64,000 nucleotides of DNA from Microbacterium soli (GTDB taxonomy: Bacteria > Actinomycetota > Actinomycetes > Actinomycetales > Microbacteriaceae): positions 1,984,001 through 2,048,000 of the forward strand of contig NZ_BAABCP010000001.1 in NCBI RefSeq assembly GCF_039539005.1. Reading direction: 5' to 3'. The notes under the pieces were generated by a model. That model saw only the letters and a list, made by a program, of their open reading frames with translations. It ran no database searches and was not told the origin of the DNA. How positions within the stretch are numbered: the stretch's first letter is position 1; every line of letters begins with the position of its first letter. Below are positions 1-8,209 of the stretch, piece after piece. Both the position numbers and the translations under genes were made by a program.

Positions 1-1121
1 ACCGCGCCCACTCCGAGGATCGCCGCTTCTCCGGGGTTGATGATCGGGGTTCCCGCGTCGATGCCGAGGCTTCCGATATTCGTGATGGTGATGGTACCCG
101 CCCGCAGATCGTCCGTACTCGCTCTGCCCTCGCGTGCGACGCCGACCAGTTCCCGGATCCGCTCTGCCAGGGGGAGCAGGCCGAGTTCCTGCGCATTCTT
201 GATGTTCGGCACGATGAGGCCGCGATCCGTCGCCGTGGCGATGCCCAGGTTGACGGCCGCGAATTGGACGATGTGACCGGATTCCTCGTCCCAGCGCGAG
301 TTCATCATCGGGTGGGCGTCGATGACCAGGAGCAGTGCCTGCGAGACCATCGCCAGCATGTTCACTCGTGCGCCCTCGGAACGGAGTCTGGACAGCAGCG
401 CCTCGGACTCGGTCACGTCGACGGTGAGGAACTCGGTCACATGCGGGGCGGTGAATGCGCTCTCGACCATCGCGCGCGCTGTTGCTCGGCGCACGCCGGT
501 GATCGGAATCCGGGTTCTGACGGGGAGGGGATCCTGTGGCGCGGACGAGACGTGCGACGGCGCCGGGCTCACATCGCGCGCCCCCGCGATCGCCGTCATC
601 ACATCGACGCGCTCGACACGGCCGTGGGGGCCGGTGCCGACGATGGCGGCGATGTCCACCCCGGCATCCGCGGCGAGTTTGCGCACGGGGGGAGTGGAGC
701 GCGGCCTCCGAGGCGATGCCGACGTGGGTGACAGCGGACCACTCGCATCCGACGACCGCTCTGCGCTGGCGGATCGTCGTCGCCGGCGCACCGGCTGCTC
801 CCGGGCCGCGCCATAGCCGACGAGAAGGCCCGGATCGGATGAGAGTGTGGTCTCGGGCCGAGGTTGGGAGACATCGGTCGACGTCGTCTGTACCGACAGC
901 AGGGGTGCGCCCACTTCCACCGTTGACCCGACCGGGGCGTGCAGGGCGCTGACGGTGCCGTCGAACGGAGAGGGCAACTCGACCACGGCCTTGGCCGTCT
1001 CGACGTCGGCGATGATCTGATTGAGCGCCACGTGATCGCCCACGTCCACGTGCCAGGCGAGAACCTCAGCGTCGGTGAGTCCCTCGCCGAGGTCCGGAAG
1101 GTGGAAGTCACGGGTGCTCAT
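1..1121 (-). CDS. 2-oxo-acid dehydrogenase E2 (dihydrolipoyl acyltransferase), 3' end outside the window
   Basis: Acyltransferase core of an alpha-keto acid dehydrogenase complex; it passes the acyl group from E1 to CoA through a swinging lipoyl arm. The first 373 codons are present. Visible in order: an N-terminal lipoyl domain (LPDLGEGL near residue 8, lipoyl lysine in ETAKA near residue 43), a charged/proline-rich linker, a peripheral-subunit-binding domain (VRKLAADAGVD to GPHGRV, about 150-175), and the catalytic domain up to TITNIGSLGIDAGTPIINPGE. The HxxxDG active-site motif would lie beyond base 1. The ATG at 1121 overlaps the E1-beta stop (ATGA), so the three genes form one operon. 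In actinobacteria a heterotetrameric E1 with this E2 is usually the branched-chain (Bkd) complex, because pyruvate dehydrogenase uses AceE. The substrate is inferred. Confidence 0.93.
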   Translation of the reverse strand, partial: MSTRDFHLPDLGEGLTDAEVLAWHVDVGDHVALNQIIADVETAKAVVELPSPFDGTVSALHAPVGSTVEVGAPLLSVQTTSTDVSQPRPETTLSSDPGLLVGYGAAREQPVRRRRRSASAERSSDASGPLSPTSASPRRPRSTPPVRKLAADAGVDIAAIVGTGPHGRVERVDVMTAIAGARDVSPAPSHVSSAPQDPLPVRTRIPITGVRRATARAMVESAFTAPHVTEFLTVDVTESEALLSRLRSEGARVNMLAMVSQALLLVIDAHPMMNSRWDEESGHIVQFAAVNLGIATATDRGLIVPNIKNAQELGLLPLAERIRELVGVAREGRASTDDLRAGTITITNIGSLGIDAGTPIINPGEAAILGVGA

Positions 1122-2125
1122 GGCTTCTCCACGCCTGCATGGGGGCGCCCGAGCACGCGGTCGACGCCGTCGAGGATGCGGTCGAGGTCCGGGACGTAAT
1201 GCCGTTCGAGCTTCGCAGGCGGATACGGCGTGTCGAATCCGGCGATTATGGTGGGTGGCGCTTCCAGGAACTCGAAGCAGCGGTCGGTGACGGCGGCGAC
1301 GATGCTCGCGCCCACACCGCCCTGGAGCGGAGCTTCATGCGCCACGACGAGGCGTCCGGTGCGCACGACCGAGTCCTCGATCAGTCGGTCATCCACGGGT
1401 GAGAGCGATCGCAGGTCGATGACCTCGAGTGAGACGCCTTCCGCGGCGGCTGCCTCGGCGGCGTCCAGCGCGGTCTGGACGAGTGCTCCGTACACGACGA
1501 GAGTGACGTCCGACCCGGCTCGGAGAACTCTGCCCTCGTGCAAGGGGTGAAGCACCCGACCGGAGACGGACTCGTCGAGCTCCCCCCTGGTGTGGTAGCG
1601 CCGTTTCGGTTCCAGGAAGATGACGGGGTCGTCGTCGGAGATCGACTGCCTCAGCATGTCGTAGGCGTCCTGCGGTGTCGCGCACGTGACGACTCGGAGT
1701 CCTGGGGTGTGGGCGAAGTACGCCTCCGGCGACTCCGAATGATGCTCGACCGCTCCCACTCCGCCACCGAACGGCATGCGGATCGTGACGGGGAACCGCA
1801 CCTGACCGCGCGTCCGATAGTGGAGCTTGGCGAGCTGCGTGACGATCTGGTCCATGGCGGGGTAGATGAACCCGTCGAACTGTATCTCCACGACGGGGCG
1901 GAAACCTCGATAGGCGAGTCCGATCGCCGTGCCGACGATCGCGCCCTCTGCGAGTGGGGCATCGACGACTCGTCGGGGGCCGAACTCGTCCTGGAGTCCG
2001 TCGGTGACGCGGAAGACACCGCCGAGCCGGCCGATGTCCTCGCCGATCAGCACGACGTCGCCGTCCTCGGAGAGCGCGCGTCGCAGGCCCGCGTTCAGCG
2101 CGGACCTCATCGTGGCGACGGTCAT
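1118..2125 (-). CDS. 2-oxo-acid dehydrogenase E1 component, beta subunit
   Basis: Beta subunit of the thiamine-diphosphate-dependent E1 that decarboxylates a 2-oxo acid and acylates the E2 lipoyl arm. The protein is 335 aa, normal for the family. It shows the transketolase pyrimidine-binding domain (VLIGEDIGRLGGVFRVTDGL near residue 25, EGAIVGTAIGLA, the FGGGVGAVEHHSES loop) and the C-terminal transketolase domain (VIDLRSLSPVDDRLIEDSV, then a VVAHE segment). The frame is open upstream to 2254, but the ATG at 2125 gives the family N-terminus (MTVATMRSALNAGL) and overlaps the E1-alpha stop by ATGA, so it is preferred. Probably branched-chain-type (BkdB-like) and cotranscribed with its neighbours. 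Confidence 0.95.
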   Translation of the reverse strand: MTVATMRSALNAGLRRALSEDGDVVLIGEDIGRLGGVFRVTDGLQDEFGPRRVVDAPLAEGAIVGTAIGLAYRGFRPVVEIQFDGFIYPAMDQIVTQLAKLHYRTRGQVRFPVTIRMPFGGGVGAVEHHSESPEAYFAHTPGLRVVTCATPQDAYDMLRQSISDDDPVIFLEPKRRYHTRGELDESVSGRVLHPLHEGRVLRAGSDVTLVVYGALVQTALDAAEAAAAEGVSLEVIDLRSLSPVDDRLIEDSVVRTGRLVVAHEAPLQGGVGASIVAAVTDRCFEFLEAPPTIIAGFDTPYPPAKLERHYVPDLDRILDGVDRVLGRPHAGVEKP

Positions 2126-3225
2126 GATCCCTCCTCCTCGAACATTCCGAGGTAGGCGGAGAGGAAAGATCTCTGACGGTCGATCACGCGGTGCTCGGTG
2201 GAGTACACATGCGCGAAGATCTCCTCGGGGTCGGGGTCTGACAGCGCGAGACACTCTTCTCTCAGCACCCGTGCGATCTCGTCCGACTCCGAGTCGGCGA
2301 GATCCCGCAGCCCGGTGGACTCGTCTGCGGCGGCCAGCAGCCTCTCGAGCCGCAGCAGAGGGTCTCGTGTGCGCCAGTCCTCCAGCTCCTGCTCCGGCCG
2401 GTACCTGGAAGGGTCGTCCGAGGTGGTGTGCGGGCCCATCCGATAGGTGATGGCCTCGATGAACACCGGGGCGCCATGCTCACGGATGTGCGCCAGCGCG
2501 AAGCGTGTGGCGGCGAGTGCCGCGAGCACGTCGTTGCCGTCGATACGGATGGCGGGGATTCCGAAGCCCAGTGCTCTCTGCGCCAGCGGTGCTCGTGACT
2601 GCAGGCCGACGGGCTCGGAGATCGCGTACTGGTTGTTCTGGCAGAAGAACAGCACGGGGAGATTGAAGCTGGCGGCGAACACCATCGCCTCGCTCACACT
2701 GCCCTGACTCGTCGCGCCGTCGCCGAAGTACGTCACAGCGACGTCATCCGACTCCTGGTTGCGGATTCCCATGCCGTAACCGACGGCGTGCAGGGTCTGC
2801 GCTCCGATGATGATCTGCATCGGAGCCATGCGGATCTCGAGGGGGTCCCAACCGGAATGAGCGGTGCCGCGGCACATTCTGAGCAGCTCGACCGGCTTCG
2901 CGCCGCGAAGATGGGCGACGGCGTGCTCTCGGTAGCTGGAGAAGACGAAGTCGTCAGTCCGCAACGCCCGGGCAGAGCCGACCTGAGCCGCTTCCTGTCC
3001 CAGCAGCGGCGCCCACAGTCCGAGTTCCCCCTGGCGCTGCAGTGCCGTCGCCTCGGTGTCGATGCGTCGTACGACGGCCATGTCCCTGTAGAGGCCGCGC
3101 AGATCGTCGATGGTGAGGTCGGTGATCATCGTGTCGAGCTCGGGATGCGGGATGCGCTCGCCGTCTTCGCTCACGAGTGCTATCGTCTCGTCACCATCTG
3201 TCCACCACGGTGATGTCCGCGTCAT
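2122..3225 (-). CDS. 2-oxo-acid dehydrogenase E1 component, alpha subunit
   Basis: Alpha subunit of the E1 enzyme (367 aa). The thiamine-diphosphate motif is plain: GDGATSQGS followed about 25 residues later by FCQNNQYAIS. The phosphorylation-loop region (MGPHTTSDDPSRYR) typical of branched-chain/pyruvate E1-alpha is present. It is first in a three-gene minus-strand operon, with ATGA overlaps at both junctions. Mycobacterial and other actinobacterial homologues annotated PdhA have been shown to work in branched-chain keto acid oxidation, so a 2-oxo acid from valine, leucine, isoleucine or the adjoining catabolic cluster is a plausible substrate. No E3 gene is in view; it may be beyond the left edge or supplied from elsewhere. 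Confidence 0.95.
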   Translation of the reverse strand: MTRTSPWWTDGDETIALVSEDGERIPHPELDTMITDLTIDDLRGLYRDMAVVRRIDTEATALQRQGELGLWAPLLGQEAAQVGSARALRTDDFVFSSYREHAVAHLRGAKPVELLRMCRGTAHSGWDPLEIRMAPMQIIIGAQTLHAVGYGMGIRNQESDDVAVTYFGDGATSQGSVSEAMVFAASFNLPVLFFCQNNQYAISEPVGLQSRAPLAQRALGFGIPAIRIDGNDVLAALAATRFALAHIREHGAPVFIEAITYRMGPHTTSDDPSRYRPEQELEDWRTRDPLLRLERLLAAADESTGLRDLADSESDEIARVLREECLALSDPDPEEIFAHVYSTEHRVIDRQRSFLSAYLGMFEEEGS

Positions 3226-3559
3226 CGAGAACTCCTCCCGTCCAGAGCATGAGGCCGTGCTCCCGCCGCAGGTGAGATGGGCGGGGTGTCATGGGGGATT
3301 ATGACCGTGGCTGACAGGATGTTCAACTGTCCGTCATCGAACTGCTCCGGATGTCCGGCAGAGCGCTCCGCAATCTCGCTCGACTGAGCGTTCCGATCAG
3401 CAGGGCACGGAACCCCTCGCACGGATCCTCCGCAGATCGCCGTGGGTGGACGGACATCGGACCCACGAACCGGGGCGGAGAAAGCCGGCGCCTCCAGAGC
3501 GGCATGCAGGCGGGTCGTGCGACCGCTGGCCGGGGCCGATGACCGGCTTGGCGCATTGC

Positions 3560-3588
3560 TTGACAAGCCGATTACGGCCGATTACGGT
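3560..3588 (+). promoter_or_regulatory. Sigma-70-type promoter of the lyase/TRAP operon
   Basis: TTGACA at 3560-3565, a 17-base spacer, and TACGGT at 3583-3588. The -35 box is perfect consensus. The expected start, about 3595, coincides with the palindromic operator at 3595-3606, an arrangement typical of repression by blocking. Confidence 0.6.
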
Positions 3589-3594
3589 AAGCGG

Positions 3595-3606
3595 ACAATC
3601 GATTGT
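3595..3606. promoter_or_regulatory. Predicted LacI-family operator (ACAATCGATTGT)
   Basis: Perfect 12-bp palindrome with the central CpG typical of LacI-family sites. Its 10-bp core CAATCGATTG occurs twice more in the window, both upstream of the hyu operon next to the lacI-type gene at 8158-9183. It sits on the predicted transcription start of the lyase/TRAP operon. Confidence 0.65.
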
Positions 3607-3647
3607 ATTCAGAGCTAGTGCATCCAATGAGGGGTGGGCGAGTGGAC

Positions 3648-4583
3648 ATGACAGAACTGCGACTCGGTGGGGTTGTCGTCGCGATGGTGACGCCGTTCCA
3701 GGAGGACGAGTCTCTCGACATCGGCGCGATCGAGGCGTACGCCGACCGACTCGCCTCTGAGGACGGTGTGACCGGACTGCTCGCGTGCGGGTACTCGGGT
3801 GAGCTGCAGAGCCTCTCTGAAGAAGAGCACGTCGCGGTGGTGCGTGCGGTGGCTGAGGGGAATGCGGGCAGACTCCCCATCATCGCGGGACTGTTTCCGA
3901 CCTCCACCCGGCACACGATCGCCGTCGGTGAGCGTCTGCGGGATGCCGGTGCCGACGTGCTTCAGATCAACTCGCCGTTCTATAACCAGTTGAGGCGGGG
4001 CTATTTCGCGGAGGAGAGCATCGGAGTCCAGTTCTTCACCGATCTCGCCGATGCGCTCGACATGCCGATGTCCGTGTTCCAGTACTCGGATGGGTCGGGC
4101 CTCAGATGGCCGGTCTCGACGATCGCCCGCCTGGCGGAGATCCCGCAGGTGATCGCGATCAAGGAGGCGGGACAGATGGAGACCTACGCCGCCGATTATG
4201 AGGCCGTTCAGGGCCGAGTCGGGCTCTTCGCGGACAACAACACGTACTCGTTGCTGGGAATGCTCCAGTACGGCACCGCCGGGACGATGATCGGTCTCGG
4301 GCAGGTGTGCCTGCCGCTGTGGCTCGAACTCTATGAGCTCACCAGCACTGGTCGGTTCACGGAGGCGGTGGCGCACACCAACGAGAAACTCGTCCCGCTG
4401 ATCAACATCTTCACGGCCGAGCTCGGGACATCGACATACTCGGCACTCGGGCGGATCAAGGAAGCGCTCGTGCAGCTTCAGCGGATTCCGGGCAACACGG
4501 TTCGACGGCCTGAGCCTGCGGTGACCGAAGCGGAGAAGGCACTCATCGCACGGGTCCTGCGCTCCGTCGGCGCACTCGACTGA
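3648..4583 (+). CDS. DapA/N-acetylneuraminate-lyase superfamily aldolase
   Basis: Class I (Schiff-base) TIM-barrel lyase of 311 aa. The Schiff-base lysine is in VIAIKEAG (K172) and the partner tyrosine in VFQYSDG (Y146). The substrate loop, GTTGES in true DapA, reads GYSGEL here (48-52), which argues against lysine biosynthesis and for a catabolic aldolase, dehydratase or decarboxylase acting on a keto acid. The ATG at 3648 is preferred because the family N-terminus (LGGVVVAMVTPF) follows directly; GTG 3642 is possible and is better spaced from GAGGGG at 3629. It leads an operon with TRAP transporter genes and sits behind a LacI-type operator, so it probably acts on the imported compound. Substrate unknown. 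Confidence 0.85.
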   Translation: MTELRLGGVVVAMVTPFQEDESLDIGAIEAYADRLASEDGVTGLLACGYSGELQSLSEEEHVAVVRAVAEGNAGRLPIIAGLFPTSTRHTIAVGERLRDAGADVLQINSPFYNQLRRGYFAEESIGVQFFTDLADALDMPMSVFQYSDGSGLRWPVSTIARLAEIPQVIAIKEAGQMETYAADYEAVQGRVGLFADNNTYSLLGMLQYGTAGTMIGLGQVCLPLWLELYELTSTGRFTEAVAHTNEKLVPLINIFTAELGTSTYSALGRIKEALVQLQRIPGNTVRRPEPAVTEAEKALIARVLRSVGALD

Positions 4584-4679
4584 CCCGTCCAGCACTTCGG
4601 GGGGAGAAGATCGGGCGTCCTGGCGTCCGAGGCATTGCAAGCAGAGGAACCACTGAAGGATTGAAATGGGAGGCCGACC

Positions 4680-5705
4680 ATGGCGACCAAGAAGAGATGG
4701 CTGATCGTGGCGGCTGCCGCCGCCGTTCTCGTCACGATGACGGGATGCACGCGAGGAGCGGCGCCTGCGCCGGCCGCAGACGACGGAGAACTCGCCGAAC
4801 GGACGATCATCTTCGCGCACATCGCGCCGGAGAACCACCCGTATCACGCAGCTGCGGAGAAGTTCAAGGAACTCGTCGAGGAGCAGAGCGAGGGCGCGAT
4901 CACCGTCGAGCTCTATCCGGGGGCGCAGCTGGGGGGTGAGCGCGATATCAACGAGTCGATCCTCGAGGGCTCCGTCCACGTCGGCATCGGCGCCGGGGCG
5001 CTGTCATCGCTGTCTCCGATCGTGAATCTCTTCGAACTCCCGTTCCTAATCAATGGACAGGAGCATCTTGCCGACATCATCGGCAGTGACGCGCTGGACC
5101 CCGTGGAGGACAAGCTGGGGGAGACCGGCTTCCAGGTGCTCGACTGGCTGAGTACCGGTGACAGCGCTATTCAGACGGTCGACAGAGCGGTGACCACTCC
5201 CGAAGATCTGCAGGGGCTGAAGCTGCGAGTGATCGAGAACCCGGCGCTGATCGACGCGATGCAGGCATTGGGTGCGAGCCCGACTCCGCTCCCGCTCACG
5301 GAGGTCTTCACGTCGATCCAGACGGGTGTCGTCGACGGGACGACCATGGATTGGACATCCATCGTGTCGTTGAGCCTGCACGAGCTGTTCACCCACTCGA
5401 CGTCACCGGACATCCCGTTCCTCGCGGAGCCCCGCCCGGTCATCGTGTCCGCGGACTTCTGGGAAGGTCTCAATGACTCTGAACGCGACGTGATCTCGTC
5501 GGCGATGGAGGAGGCCGCGGCGGCGGAGCGGGCGGAGTTCGTGGCCGCGCAGGAGAAGGCCGTCACCGCCACTCGCGACTCCGGCGTGACGTTCGCGGAC
5601 ATCGACGAGGCGGCGTTCATGGCCGCGCTGGAGCCGGTCTGGCAGAAGTGGGCCGACGAGCTCGACGCCCAGGACGTCCTCAACAGGATCAACGAACTCC
5701 GGTAA
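4680..5705 (+). CDS. dctP: TRAP transporter substrate-binding protein, DctP family
   Basis: Extracytoplasmic solute receptor of a tripartite ATP-independent periplasmic-type (TRAP) transporter, 341 aa. A lipoprotein signal is visible: basic start, hydrophobic run, lipobox TMTGC with Cys near residue 23, so it is tethered outside the membrane. The mature part follows the DctP fold (FAHIAPENHPYHAAAEKF; LKLRVIENPALIDAMQALGASPTPL; EVFTSIQTGVVDGT), including the family's carboxylate-binding arginine region (LRVIENP). The ligand is probably an organic acid. It lies 96 bases after the lyase gene and 5 bases before dctQ. Confidence 0.92.
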   Translation: MATKKRWLIVAAAAAVLVTMTGCTRGAAPAPAADDGELAERTIIFAHIAPENHPYHAAAEKFKELVEEQSEGAITVELYPGAQLGGERDINESILEGSVHVGIGAGALSSLSPIVNLFELPFLINGQEHLADIIGSDALDPVEDKLGETGFQVLDWLSTGDSAIQTVDRAVTTPEDLQGLKLRVIENPALIDAMQALGASPTPLPLTEVFTSIQTGVVDGTTMDWTSIVSLSLHELFTHSTSPDIPFLAEPRPVIVSADFWEGLNDSERDVISSAMEEAAAAERAEFVAAQEKAVTATRDSGVTFADIDEAAFMAALEPVWQKWADELDAQDVLNRINELR

Positions 5706-5710
5706 GAGTC

Positions 5711-6289
5711 ATGGAGACCCGAGTGACGCACCGGCCCGCCGATCGGCGGAGCGTGTGGACGATCCTCGTCGACGGGCTGGTGCGTGCGACGGGTGTCATC
5801 GACCGCGTGCAGGTGGCGCTGTGCGCTGTACTGCTGTTCGCGCTCTTCGTCGTGATCATCAACGGAGTCATGTTCCGTTATGTGCTCAACAGCTCGCTGG
5901 TCTGGTCGGACGAACTGGCGCGCATCGTCGGGATCTGGGTGGTGTTCCTCGGTATCGCGTGCGCACATCGCCGGAATGAGCACGTCTCGGTCTCGTCCGT
6001 GCTGCGATTCATCCCGGGTATTCGTGCGCGCAACGCGTCGCGCATCGGCGAGATGATCACTCTGGGGCTGTGCGTCGTGATCACGATCGTCGGCACGATG
6101 GCGACCGTCAACAACTTCACGGTCGGCCAGATCACACCGGCACTGCAGCTCCCGATCGGTATCGCCTATGCAGCGATACCCGTCGGGTTCGGCACGATGG
6201 CGCTGCAGAGCGTCGTGCGTCTGCTCGCACCGGGAGTGCTCGGCATGGCGTCCGATTCCATCGGACCGGACGCAGAAGGAGGTGCATGA
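5711..6289 (+). CDS. dctQ: TRAP transporter small permease, DctQ family
   Basis: Small four-helix subunit (192 aa) that pairs with the large DctM permease. Four hydrophobic segments are visible, with the family signature between helices 1 and 2 (RYVLNSSLVWSDELARI, about residues 55-72) and a conserved arginine/asparagine stretch (AHRRNEHVSV). The ATG at 5711 is chosen over upstream in-frame starts, which lie inside dctP. Its stop overlaps the dctM start (ATGA), implying translational coupling. Confidence 0.9.
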   Translation: METRVTHRPADRRSVWTILVDGLVRATGVIDRVQVALCAVLLFALFVVIINGVMFRYVLNSSLVWSDELARIVGIWVVFLGIACAHRRNEHVSVSSVLRFIPGIRARNASRIGEMITLGLCVVITIVGTMATVNNFTVGQITPALQLPIGIAYAAIPVGFGTMALQSVVRLLAPGVLGMASDSIGPDAEGGA

Positions 6290-7566
6290 TGCCCACGCTC
6301 CTCATCGGGAGCTTCGCCGGGTTGATGGTGGTCGGGGTGCCGCTGGCGCTCGTGCTGGCCGGCGCAGGCATCATCTACATCTGGTTCGTCACGGAATTGC
6401 CGATGACGATCATCGCGCAGCGCCTGTACAGCGGCATGGACGAGACCACGATGCTCGCCATCCCGCTGTTCATCGTCGCGGGCTTCCTGATGAACGAGAC
6501 CGGGCTGACCAGGCGGATGGTGATCGTCGCCCGGATCCTTCTGCGGCGCGTCTACGCAGGCCTGGCCCAGGTGGCGGTGCTCGTGTCGATGGTCTTCGGG
6601 GGAGTGACCGGTGCGGCGGCGGCGGACATCGCCGCGGTGGGCATCACGATGATCCCCGAGATGGAGAAGCAGGGTTACAAGCGGGAGTTCAGCACCGCGA
6701 CGATCACCGCGGCATCGCTGATGGGCGCGGTGCTCCCACCCAGCATCCCCTTCATCATCTACGGCGTCCAGAGCGGAACGTCGATCAGTGATCTGTTCCT
6801 GGCCGGGATCATCCCCGGGGTGCTGATCGGGGTCTCGGTGATGATCGCGAATGCTGTCGTCCTCAAGCGAGCGGGGTTCGTGGAGCCAGGGCGCACCGTC
6901 GCAGAGATCCTCGGTGAGGAGAAACTGCTGCCCGCGCTGCGGGACGCCCTGGTCGCATTGATGATGCCGGTCGTGATCATCGGAGGCATCCTGATCGGGG
7001 TGTTCACCCCCACGGAGGCCGCTGCGGTCGCCGTCCTGTACGCCCTGGTCGTGGGCCTGTTCGTGATCCGCACGCTGTCGGTGAAGTCCCTCACACAGGT
7101 GCTCGTACGATCGGTGACGATGACTGCTTCGATCATGCTGATCGTGATCTGCTCGTTCGTGCTGAACTGGGCGCTCTCGTACTCGCAGCTGCCGCAGCTG
7201 ATCGCTCGTGCGCTGCTCGAGGTCACGGACAGCAGAGTGATGTTCCTGCTCATCGTGCTGGCACTGCTGCTGGTGGTCGGCATGCCTCTCGATCCGGTTC
7301 CGGCATTGATCATCGTCACGCCGATCCTGTTCCCCGCGGCGCTCAGCTTCGGCGTCGATCCTGTACATTTCGGCGTCGTGTGCGTGCTCTCGCTGACCCT
7401 TGGGCTTGCGACACCACCCGTGGGGGCCAGCCTGTTCGTGGGCATGTCGATCGCCAAGCTGTCGTTGCATCGGCTTTCCGTCGCGATCATCCCGTTCCTC
7501 GTGGCATTGGGCGTTCTGACCGTCTTCATCACTTTCGTGCCGCAGGTGTACTCGTGGCTGTTGTGA
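6286..7566 (+). CDS. dctM: TRAP transporter large permease, DctM family
   Basis: Large membrane subunit (426 aa) that couples substrate import to an ion gradient, usually sodium. It has about a dozen hydrophobic segments and DctM hallmarks: IPLFIVAGFLMNETGLTRRM, GGVTGAAAADIAAVG, PPSIPFIIYGV, and GLATPPVGASLFVG near the C-terminus. GAAGGAGG-type ribosome site (AGAAGGAGG around 6275) precedes two adjacent ATGs at 6286 and 6289; either could be used. Together with DctP and DctQ it forms a complete transporter. Confidence 0.92.
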   Translation: MMPTLLIGSFAGLMVVGVPLALVLAGAGIIYIWFVTELPMTIIAQRLYSGMDETTMLAIPLFIVAGFLMNETGLTRRMVIVARILLRRVYAGLAQVAVLVSMVFGGVTGAAAADIAAVGITMIPEMEKQGYKREFSTATITAASLMGAVLPPSIPFIIYGVQSGTSISDLFLAGIIPGVLIGVSVMIANAVVLKRAGFVEPGRTVAEILGEEKLLPALRDALVALMMPVVIIGGILIGVFTPTEAAAVAVLYALVVGLFVIRTLSVKSLTQVLVRSVTMTASIMLIVICSFVLNWALSYSQLPQLIARALLEVTDSRVMFLLIVLALLLVVGMPLDPVPALIIVTPILFPAALSFGVDPVHFGVVCVLSLTLGLATPPVGASLFVGMSIAKLSLHRLSVAIIPFLVALGVLTVFITFVPQVYSWLL

Positions 7567-7603
7567 TGTCCGCAGGAGGCCGGACGCGGCAGGGAGAGCA
7601 TCG

Positions 7604-8209
7604 ATGAGCGCGATCGACGGCCTCGATGCCCGCATCATCGCGCTGCTCACGCAGGATGCGCGTGTCGGCGTCGTGGAGTTGGCGCGGAGATTGGGCGTGT
7701 CCAGGAACACCGTCCAGAGCCGCATGAGGTGGCTGGAGGAGCATCAGGTGATCCGCGGGTACCGACCGTGGGTGGATCTGGAGTCCGTCGGCCTGCACGT
7801 GCAGGCCTTCATCGCACTCAAGCTCGTGCAGGGTCGACTCCGTACGGTCGCCGCGGAGCTGGCGCGATTGCCCGAAGTGCTGGAGATGCACGTCACGACC
7901 GGGGAGAAGGATCTGCTGCTGCGGGTCGCGACCACGAACCACGCCATGCTGCAGCAGCTTCTCGAGCGCGTGTACAGCGTGCCGGGTGTCTCGGACAGCA
8001 GCACTTCGCTGTCGATGACCACTCCGCTCCATTTCCGGCTGAGTCCGCTGCTGGACACCATCACGGAGGGGGCGGGGTTCGGGCGTGCGAAGCCCTCGGC
8101 CGCCGAAGGCGGCTCCGTGCGGCCGGATTCCGGTCCCCCGGTGGCAGGGTTCGCGGGTCACGCCCGCCAGGAATCGCTGGACGCCCGGACGACGAGTCGG
8201 GGTTCGTAG
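7604..8209 (+). CDS. Lrp/AsnC-family transcriptional regulator
   Basis: DNA-binding regulator of 201 aa. The N-terminal winged HTH is clear (LDARIIALLTQDARVGVVELARRLGVSRNTVQSRMRWLEE, cut short here, residues 7-46), followed by the RAM ligand-binding/oligomerisation domain (about 60-150). Typical family members are about 150 aa; this one has a roughly 50-residue hydrophilic tail, and its last 52 bases overlap the convergent LacI-type gene tail to tail. It sits 37 bases after dctM and may be cotranscribed. It could sense an amino acid or 2-oxo acid from the pathway; the effector is unknown. Confidence 0.88.
   Translation: MSAIDGLDARIIALLTQDARVGVVELARRLGVSRNTVQSRMRWLEEHQVIRGYRPWVDLESVGLHVQAFIALKLVQGRLRTVAAELARLPEVLEMHVTTGEKDLLLRVATTNHAMLQQLLERVYSVPGVSDSSTSLSMTTPLHFRLSPLLDTITEGAGFGRAKPSAAEGGSVRPDSGPPVAGFAGHARQESLDARTTSRGS

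Larger units (their letters stand above)
3226..3647. promoter_or_regulatory. Divergent intergenic region between the E1-alpha operon and the lyase/TRAP operon
   Basis: 422 bases without a convincing gene; short open frames here lack ribosome sites and family resemblance. The right part holds a promoter and operator for the lyase operon, described separately. No clear promoter for the minus-strand E1-alpha operon was found. Base composition is less GC-rich than the window average. Confidence 0.6.

Noticed and set aside
599..1111. Minus-strand frame of 170 codons inside the E2 gene
   Set aside because: Wrong frame; the E2 frame starting at 1121 shows lipoyl, binding and catalytic domains.
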